A DNA stretch of 64,000 nt from Prostheceraeus crozeri (taxonomy: Eukaryota > Platyhelminthes > Polycladida > Euryleptidae): contig CAJQUW010000942.1 in the NCBI GenBank assembly GCA_907163375.1, positions 1 to 64,000 on the forward strand, given 5' to 3'. The notes beneath the pieces were generated by a model. That model was not told where the DNA came from, did no database searches, and was given only the letters and a program-made list of their open reading frames with translations. Position numbers and translations under genes: made by a program. Each line of letters opens with the position of its first letter. Within the stretch, counting starts at the first letter, position 1. Of the stretch, positions 56,631-64,000 are shown piece by piece.

Positions 56631-57242
56631 TTTCATATGGGCGATGATGATAGATGAAATAGTGTCAAATAAAATTAAGATAGCTTACACTTCTGATACA
56701 GGGATAGCAATCGACTGCGATCCATGTGTAAAGAGCTTGTTAGACTACGAAAGAGAGAAGTGTGTTATGTTGCGTGTGGCGCGTGAGTGTCCTCCCATTT
56801 CATTCCATTCATCAATTCGTCTCATTGATAGAGACAGGTAGAACTCATGGTTCTCATAACGTATGCAATGGAAAGTTTTAGGCAACCTTCGACAGTTGGC
56901 TAAATGTCGCCCTGGCGCGAATGCATACTACGTTGAGACAGAGGCAATCACTTGCAAACATGACGCAGAGAGGTTTAACAAGATTGACCATTGCCAAATG
57001 TCCCTTGCGGTATACATAGCTACGGGTTTCACCGCCGCCCTTTACAGGAACGCCCGTCGAAAGGAAGTATTACACCGAACTTCATTTGCAACGTTCAAGT
57101 TGACTGATAGCAGATTCAACTTAATGATAGTATTCGCCAGTCCGAAGACTGCCCAGGGCAAACCGCGAGGAGGTTCTATCATGTCTTGCCCCATGGTGGT
57201 CCTTAAGAGAGCCGATGGTTCGTTCTCGGGAGTAATGTCATC

Positions 57243-57509
57243 TTACACCCTACCAATTCTACTGAGAGAGTCTTTGACTCTCTCTTTGGTAACACTGTCG
57301 ACTTCCACACTAACTGGTACATGGCTAAAAAGTGGAATGTAGCGCCATTCCGTTGGATTGACAGCAGTTGCTGTCATCGGATTGCCAATCCGAGCAAGAT
57401 TATTAAAAACTCTGTCTTGCTCCTCTAGCCTGACAAACTCCTCAAATAAATTTCGCGGCCTTAACTGCGGTCCGCGAGGAGAGCTGACTTGACTGTTCGG
57501 CGTCTGCAT
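57243..57509 (-). CDS. Arm-encoded small protein, 88 aa, unknown (right copy)
   Basis: Identical at the protein level to the left copy at 44291-44557, with the same TATATAAA box upstream (57536-57543, minus strand). Reads inward, towards the unique centre. See the left copy for what can be said about the protein. Confidence 0.5.
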   Translation of the reverse strand: MQTPNSQVSSPRGPQLRPRNLFEEFVRLEEQDRVFNNLARIGNPMTATAVNPTEWRYIPLFSHVPVSVEVDSVTKERVKDSLSRIGRV

Positions 57510-59739
57510 GATTGAAATGGAATGAGAGGCAGTGGTTTATATACCCCTCTAATGCGACGCAACGTTCAAGTTGACTGATAGCAGATTCAACTTAATGATA
57601 GTATTCGCCAGTCTAAAGACTGCCCAGGGCAAAGCGCATTGAAGGCTCTATCATGTCTTGCCCCATAGTGGCCGATTATACGGTAGTGTGTTAGTAGATT
57701 TCAATCATTGAAAAGGGAAGATGAGAATCATTTCATTTGTCTCATCAACGTTTATCATGGGAGCAATCATTGAAGGGACATCTAATGAATTACATTTCAC
57801 TCTACTCCATATCATAAAGACTAACCTTTGTCGAATGGCTGAAGTACTCTGACCTGGCGAAAGAAAGCGTCACGTTGAGTATGAAGTCGAACGCCCAACA
57901 TGAGCAACGGCTCAGAGGTTTCGGTCTAACAAACGACGAACAACCCGTGCAACACAATCCCTCTACGGCAGTACCCGCCGTCCCGAAGGAACGCTCGAGC
58001 AAAGGAGGTATTACAGCGATGATGTGCTTTATGAGTAGAAGTGAATCTCTTGATAGCAAGAGACTATTCAACTAGATAGCAAGTCAAAAATAACCTGATA
58101 GCAGGACAAATGTATAGTCAGTAATTTACACTTAGTGAGGAATGATAGATTTGAGTGTAGTGAGTGGCACTCGATCCCGTCGACAGCCCGAAGGCCTTGT
58201 ACTGATCACTAGGGAAGTGAGAGATCTTCCCCGATACCCGCTCTTTACAGCTGAAGACATCATTGTCACTGCCCCGAAGTGGTAACAGCAACGCCGAGTC
58301 AAAGGTAGTGAACAGTAGCTGGGATCTAACCCCTCAAAGCTGCCTTAGTCTTAGTTAAATTTGAAATCTGATAGCAGATTTGAACTCAGCATACTTGAAA
58401 ACCTTGAGGAAACATCCCAAGTTATTGCTTTGATCTACTTGATAGCAAGCCGTAGAGAGCTTGATTCACCAGCGTTTTGCAATGGAGATGTTTAGAGGCC
58501 ACCCATGACAAGATAGCTAAGACTCAACCGATTGGCGTTCAAAGTGCTACGTTGAGAGCTGTGTCAAATGCCCAACATGAGACATGAGTTGTCCCAGCGG
58601 TTACGGTCTTAAATATGACACATTCCCTTGCCACACTTATCACTACGGCATCGTCCGCCGTCCCGAAGGAACACCCTGTCAGTGGAATATTACAGCAAAA
58701 CTCTCCGTGTCTTGCTCGCTTTCAGTGAAAAGCCGCTTATACCATGAGAAGACTGGCTCAGACATCATTAAAAATGCTTTCATTGACTTCAGCAGGGTCG
58801 AAAACCCCAGAAAACCTCCAAAACTAGTGAATTTAAAATTTTCAACTTTTTAGCACTACTTATGAAATTTTATAAGTAGTCCATCACTTAGGGCAGGTCA
58901 ATAGCGACCGAACCTTTTTTGAATCAAGTCAAACGGACTTGTAGAAGCAAAGTTACGAGCCTTTAAAGTTTTGGAGTCTTTTATGGCCTGGAGACGAAGG
59001 CCATCTCCTGGCGAACCTCTAAGTCTGACGGCTTAGCTGATATCAGCAATGAAATTTTCTAAGTCGGTTTCTTACAGAAACTTGGAATTTGGAATGTCCG
59101 AAGCTATCATCGGAGCTCAGAGAGACGACCTACCTCTGACAATCGTTCTCCTCTAAATGACAAGTCTCCGTCGGTTCCCAGCTTATATAGTGTGTGGCGA
59201 TCAGCTGATGACGTAATACCCATCATCCAAACACTAAAAATCCCGTCTATCTCCGGTTCTAGTGCTCCGATTGAGCTGGAAATACACCATTTCCATGTAG
59301 AATTTGACGCTGAATCCGAATCTGGCCTCCGTTTTCCCATCCGATGCTTCGTTTTGGCTCTACAGTAGGCAGCCATCGCAAAAATTCTAACTCTGTCGTT
59401 TTTCCGAAAAATGTTGAAAATTTTTCTCGCTGATGACTTGAAACTCTCCGATTGACATGAAACTCACCATACAGATAAAGAATCTGACGCTGATTCCAAA
59501 TCTGAAATCCGTTTTCCCATCCGATGCTTCGTTTTGAAGCTAGAGCCCAAAACGTCCCAAATTCTAACTCTGTCGTTTTTCGCCAATGTCCCAAAATCTT
59601 AAATGGCATCTCACATCTAAACGAAGACAGATAGGAACAAGCCGATTCTTTCACTGAATTTGTCTCACTCTTAGCTTTCAAACGAGCTATCGCACGACAA
59701 AATCCGTCCACTGGAAGCCAAAATCGAAGCAAGCTGTCC

Positions 59740-61620
59740 AGAGGGGGGGGGGGACGTCAGTGAAATTTCAAAATTTGATGAAAAATGTTTTGGTGACGGT
59801 CCCAGGTCGAAATTCTACACTTTGGAAAATTTTCAAAATTTTTCCCATACAAACTCACTCTGACACTTAGGATTTTTTCAGGTAAGCGAGCTCCGACCTA
59901 AAATCTTGTAACCGCTCTAACTTTTGAACGGCTGCTCCGATTGACTCGCAACGAAAAATGCGGTCGAGCAGTGTTTCATCCTCTTTCCAATGCAAGTCGA
60001 ACGAACAAAATCCGTCCACTAGAACCAAAGTTAGAACAAAGGGGGGGGGGACGTCAGTGAAATTTCAAAATTTGATGAAAAATGTTTTGGTGACGGTCCC
60101 AGGTCGAAATTCCACACTTTGGAAAATTTTCAAAATTTTTCCCATACAAACTCACTCTGACACTTAGGATTTTTTCAGGTAAGCGAGCTCCGACCTAAAA
60201 TCTTGTAACCGCTCTAACTTTTGAACGGCTGCTCCGATTGACTCGCAACGAAAAATGCGGTCGAGCAGTGTTTCATCCTCTTTCCAATGCAAGTCGAACG
60301 AACAAAATCCGTCCACTAGAACCAAAGTTAGAACAAAGGGGGGGGGACGTCAGTGAAATTTCAAAATTTGATGAAAAATGTTTTGGTGACGGTCCCAGGT
60401 CGAAATTCCACACTTTGGAAAATTTTCAAAATTTTACCCATACAAACTCACTCTGACACTTAGGATTTTTTCAGGTAAGCGAGCTCCGACCTAAAATCTT
60501 GTAACCGCTCTAACTTTTGAACGGCTGCTCCGATTGACTCGCAACGAAAAATGCGGTCGAGCAGTGTTTCATCCTCTTTCCAATGCAAGTCGAACGAACA
60601 AAATCCGTCCACTAGAACCAAAGTTAGAACAAAGGGGGGGGGACGTCAGTGAAAATTTTTTCTCTCCGATTGACTTGAAACTCACCATACAGATAAAGAA
60701 TTTCACGCTGATTCCAAATCTGAAATCCGTTTTCCCATCCGATGCTTCGTTTTGAAGCTAGAGCCCAAAACGTCCCAAATTCTAACTCTGTCGTTTTTTG
60801 CCAATGTCCCAAAATCTTAAATGGTGTCTCACATCTAAACGAAGACAGATAGGAACAAGCCGATTCTTTCATTGAATTTGTCTCACTCTTAGCTTTCAAA
60901 CGAGCTATCGCACGCCAAAATCCGTCCACTGGAAGCCAAAATCGAAGCAAGCTGTCCAGAGGGGGGGGGGACGTCAGCGAAAAATTTTTTCTCTCCGATT
61001 TCGCTGGAAACGTCCTTCCTAACCCAAAATTTCACGTAGATTCCGAATCTGGCCTCCGTTTTCTCATCCGATGCTTCGTTTGGGTGCTACACACCAAAAC
61101 GTCCCAAATTCTAACTCTGTCGTTTTTTCGAAAAATGTTGAAAATTTTTTCTCTCCGATTGACTTGAAACTCACCATACAGATGCAGAATTTCACGCTGA
61201 ATCCGAATCTGAAATCCGTTTTCCCATCCGATGGTTCGTTTTGAAGCTACAGCCCAAAACATCCCAAATTCTAACTCTGTCGTTTTTCGCCAATGTCCCA
61301 AAATCTTAAATGGCGTCTCACATCTAAACGAAGACAGATAGGAACAAGCCGATTCTTTCACTGAATTTGTCTCACTCTTAGCTTTCAAACGAGCTATCGC
61401 ACGACAAAATCCGTCCACTGGAAGCCAAAATCGAAGCAAGCTGTCCAGAGGGGGGGGGGACGTCAGCGAAAAATTTTTTCTCTCCGATTGCTTTCAAATT
61501 CACCATACAGATGCAGAATTTCACGCTGAATCCGAATCTGGCCTCCGTTTTCTCATCCGAGGATACGTTTGGGCCCTACACACCAAAACGTCCCACATTT
61601 TAACTCTGCCAAAATTTTGA
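59740..61620 (-). repeat. Composite tandem repeats with poly-G starts, right arm
   Basis: Three type-B units (about 59750-60640), a shortened type-A unit (60640-60960) and a full type-A unit (60960-61450), mirror of 40180-42060. The shortened unit joins type-A sequence directly to the type-B poly-C start. Confidence 0.85.
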
Positions 61621-61987
61621 AGAAACAGTTTTTCTCGCCGATTGAGCTGGAAATCACACCACAGATGCAGAATTTTACGCTGAATCCGAATCTGGCAGCC
61701 ATTTCACCATCCACGACAACCTAGACGGTCGCCCATGTCAACCTAGACGGTCGCCCACGTCAACCTAGACGGTCGCCCACGTCAACCTGGACGGTCGCCC
61801 AAGTCAACCAGGCGGTCGGACCAACTCACTCGAGTCTCACACTCTGTCGTTGCAGAGGGGGGGGGGAGTCAGCGAACATGTTGTGAACCAACCTGGCCGG
61901 CACACCACGACAGACCACAACCTCTGTCGTTCCAGAGGGGGGGGGCGCGCTGTGTTTATTATGGACCTTTTATTACTACTCAGACGG

Positions 61988-62900
61988 ATTATTTCAATAT
62001 AAAGTTATGCCCTTTGGCATGAAAAACTCACAATCGACTTTTCAAAGACTGATTTCTAAGGTGTTAGGCGATCTTGAGAACGTCACGGCATATGTTGATG
62101 ATATAGTTGTTCACAACAACACTTGGGAGGAGCACCAACGGACACTTAGGAAATTGTTTGGAAGGCTCCGAACAGCCAATCTCACTATAAACTTAACCAA
62201 AAGCGTATTTTGCCAGGCGGATGTGGTCTACTTAGGGCATGTAGTAGGGCACGGGAAAGTGAGGCCACTTCAAAGTCATATAAATCACATGAAAAATTTC
62301 CCACCCCCTTCAGATAAGAAAGGTATTATGCGTTTTCTAGGAATGCTAGGATACTATCGGAGGTTTCTACCAGATTTTGCAACTGTAGCAGTACCCCTCA
62401 CAAACATACTGAGTAAAAGGTCGCCCTTTATCTGAGACAGAGAGTGTCAAGACGCTTTTGATAAGTTAAAAATTATGATGTGCGATCCCCCTGTGCTAAA
62501 AGCACCGGCGTGGGACAAACCCTTTCAAATAATGACAGATGCCAGCGATGTAGGAGTAGGGGCTGTGCTAATGCAAGAAACGGACGGTACTCCATTTCCA
62601 GTAGCTTACTACTCTAAAAAATTAGACAAACATCAAGTGAACTATTCTACAATAGAAAAAGAGACTCTTGCGTTACTGGCAGCAATAAAGCATTTCGAGG
62701 TATATATCTCATCTTCAATAGAACAAGTTATAGTATACACTGACCACAATCCTTTAGTCTTCCTTAACAAAATGAAATTCAAAAACCGCCGTCTCCTCTC
62801 ATGGAGTCTGACTATTCAGGAGTTTGATCTTCGAATTTGTCATGTAAAGGGTAAGGACAACATTTGGGCTGACGCGCTGTCCCGGTCCTGCCCCCTTTAG
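61988..62900 (+). pseudogene. Ty3/Gypsy pol fragment: reverse transcriptase and RNase H (fossil)
   Basis: Plus-strand reading gives GLFQYKVMPFGMKNSQSTFQ, then AYVDDIVVHNNTWEEHQRTL (the YVDD active-site box), VYLGHVVGHGKVRP and FLGMLGYYRRFLPDFA. RNase H follows with MTDASDVGVGAVLMQ, YTDHNPLVFLNKMKFKN and HVKGKDNIWADALSR. This is typical Metaviridae pol of invertebrates and a different lineage from the element at 1-7501. The 5' half of pol is missing at the very border of the long-arm element, and no integrase was seen after RNase H. Broken. Confidence 0.92.
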
Positions 62901-63600
62901 CTGATTCTATCTCCAGAACACGGCGGGCCGCGTAGACTGAAACGCACAACGCAAGTCGAGCACCAATCTCCGAGCTGTATCTACGATCCAAACCAGAAGC
63001 CACCCTGAGCACAAGACACTTCTGTATATCCACGCGATACGTATATCAATCTACTGCACGCCTCCTACCGATCGGCGTTCTTGTCCGGGTGGATGTGATG
63101 ACTATGACTTCTCTTTCCTCTCCTCCTTCCTCTACATTGATCGCGCAGAAGACAAGTGACGTCACTCTGCAACGTAGGAGAGAAATCAGGCTCATAATGA
63201 CATTCATAAACAGCTGCCGTTGCCGCCCGCGCCATCTCTCACTCTCATCTCGTGAAAAGAGGGTCAAGACCTCTTGCTCTCGCCTCGCGGAAAGAAGGAC
63301 AAGACCTTGCCGCGCGCGCCGTCATCTTCACACCTCCGCACCGACCAAATCACTCCCAATTCCTGTCCGCGGAGCTCAAGCGTGCCCGTTCAAACTCCGA
63401 CCGTTCCCGCTCGCTGCTGCTGCTGATCACGCGCACTAACTTTAACGTGAACGCTTAACTGGTCCTTCTAGGGGCCACTTTCGAGACTTGCCCTCCAGGC
63501 CCTCAAGAGGGCCCATACCATTTGCCGCTCAATAAAGCATTATTAAGAAGCCAATCCTCTTTTCTGCTACGACCTACCGGGTTTGGGAGATCGTAACAAC
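62901..63600 (+). other. Downstream region of the Gypsy fragment, possibly its 3' LTR
   Basis: GC-richer non-coding DNA with AATAAA at 63531-63536 and GATCGTAACA at about 63591-63600, the sort of word that ends Gypsy LTRs. No second LTR copy is in the window, so its start cannot be set. Confidence 0.4.
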
Positions 63601-64000
63601 AGTCTCTTGGAACAGATGAGGAGCCACTAAGAAATCCTGATACAGAGGTATGTCTTAGTCATAGAAAAAAGATAATTAGACTATGGTGAAGGGACATCAA
63701 TTCATTTTCAGCGAAATTAAATCTGCTCCTGATGCCTACTCTTTAAAAATAAAAGTTAAGAATCTTGTATGCCGGCATATTCTTGAATTGTGGAAAATCT
63801 AGGTTTATTTGTTTGAGATAGAGTAACTAGGATATTACAATTCCGTGCACATTACTTTAAAGTATGGATGTCTGTTTGAGACTATGAATACATTAATTTT
63901 CAATTATTTGTACAAGTGATGCGTTACAATTAATTGTTTCTTGATATTGTGATGTTACTTGAAACTTGATAAATGTTAAATGCACACTCCTGCTGGCGTA
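63601..64000. other. No recognisable feature
   Basis: AT-rich flank with no frames or repeats that I can support. Confidence 0.5.

Larger units (their letters stand above)
39663..61980. mobile_element. PolB-encoding element with about 6.5-kb terminal inverted repeats, 22.3 kb; looks whole at its PolB
   Basis: The left and right thirds are inverse copies of each other (39663 to about 46270, and about 55530 to 61980). The outermost bases are AGTAGTAA, AG-type like Polinton ends. The unique centre has a spliced family-B DNA polymerase on the plus strand and a small Polinton penton-like frame on the minus strand. No integrase, packaging ATPase or protease was recognised, and no target duplication (left flank GTGATT, right CAGACG). 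It may be a Polinton relative, an adintovirus-like insertion or a different PolB-encoding linear element. The near-identity of the arms implies recent insertion or continual copy correction. Confidence 0.8.
55530..61980 (-). repeat. Right arm of the long inverted repeat
   Basis: Inverse of 39663-46270. Few differences from the left arm: one unit at about 60640-60950 is shorter by 159 bp and carries several substitutions, and single-base differences lie in two type-B units. All landmarks (TATA boxes, hairpin units, 88-codon frame, direct repeats, poly-G tracts) are present in inverse order. Confidence 0.92.

Noticed and set aside
63089-63458. Arg/Ser-rich protein gene after the Gypsy fragment
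   Set aside because: Both strands are open in GC-rich DNA, there is no domain, and position fits an LTR or leader better.

Overview
The window looks like a repeat-rich intergenic stretch of an invertebrate animal genome, possibly an arthropod. The reasons are its mixture of piggyBac, Tc1/mariner, pogo/Tigger, hAT, tRNA-derived SINE, R2-like LINE, Ty3/Gypsy-type and Polinton-type elements, and the presence of introns. I recognise no ordinary host gene. Almost everything is mobile DNA, much of it nested.

Layout. (1) 1-7501, minus strand: an old Ty3/Gypsy-like LTR retroelement. A piggyBac transposon (989-4753, TTAA on both sides) sits in its reverse-transcriptase region, and a 5'-truncated LINE (about 5013-6235) sits between its protease and reverse-transcriptase parts. 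(2) 10111-25076: a Polinton/Maverick of about 15 kb with 104-bp terminal inverted repeats and a 6-bp target duplication (GGCAAG). It has PolB, a packaging ATPase, capsid-type, fibre-like and phospholipase-A2-like frames. Its PolB gene is split by a complete Tigger/pogo transposon (12688-15504) with an open 514-codon transposase, and that transposon carries a likely hAT-type MITE (14962-15356). (3) 27144-29896: a hAT-type element with an 8-bp duplication, carrying a non-transposase coding fragment and a SINE. (4) 31676-33560: a decayed R2-like LINE. (5) 34242-36002: a decayed Tc1/mariner element. (6) 36264-38262: a second piggyBac that has lost its catalytic core. (7) 39663-61980: the most unusual object, a 22.3-kb element whose terminal inverted repeats are about 6.5 kb long. 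(8) 61988 to about 63600: a Ty3/Gypsy pol fragment and its downstream region.

The long-arm element looks whole at its main gene. A spliced PolB gene (six coding exons, 47246-52251, 1,471 codons, every intron GT-AG and all phases agreeing) runs rightward from the left arm. A small frame with a Polinton penton-like C-terminal pattern runs leftward from the right arm. The two converge on overlapping poly(A) signals. Each arm carries inward-facing TATA boxes, the same 88-codon frame, poly-C-punctuated minisatellites, a 30-bp AT-rich satellite, and a set of RNA-like hairpins. The hairpins share an invariant TGCTATCA core with varying stems, and a repeated unit swaps a UUCG for a GUAA tetraloop. 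I could not identify integrase, ATPase or protease in it. It may be a Polinton relative or a distinct PolB-encoding linear element.

Limits: all family calls come from motif recognition by eye. No searches, alignments or folding programs were run. Element ends are firm where TSD and TIR agree and approximate elsewhere.
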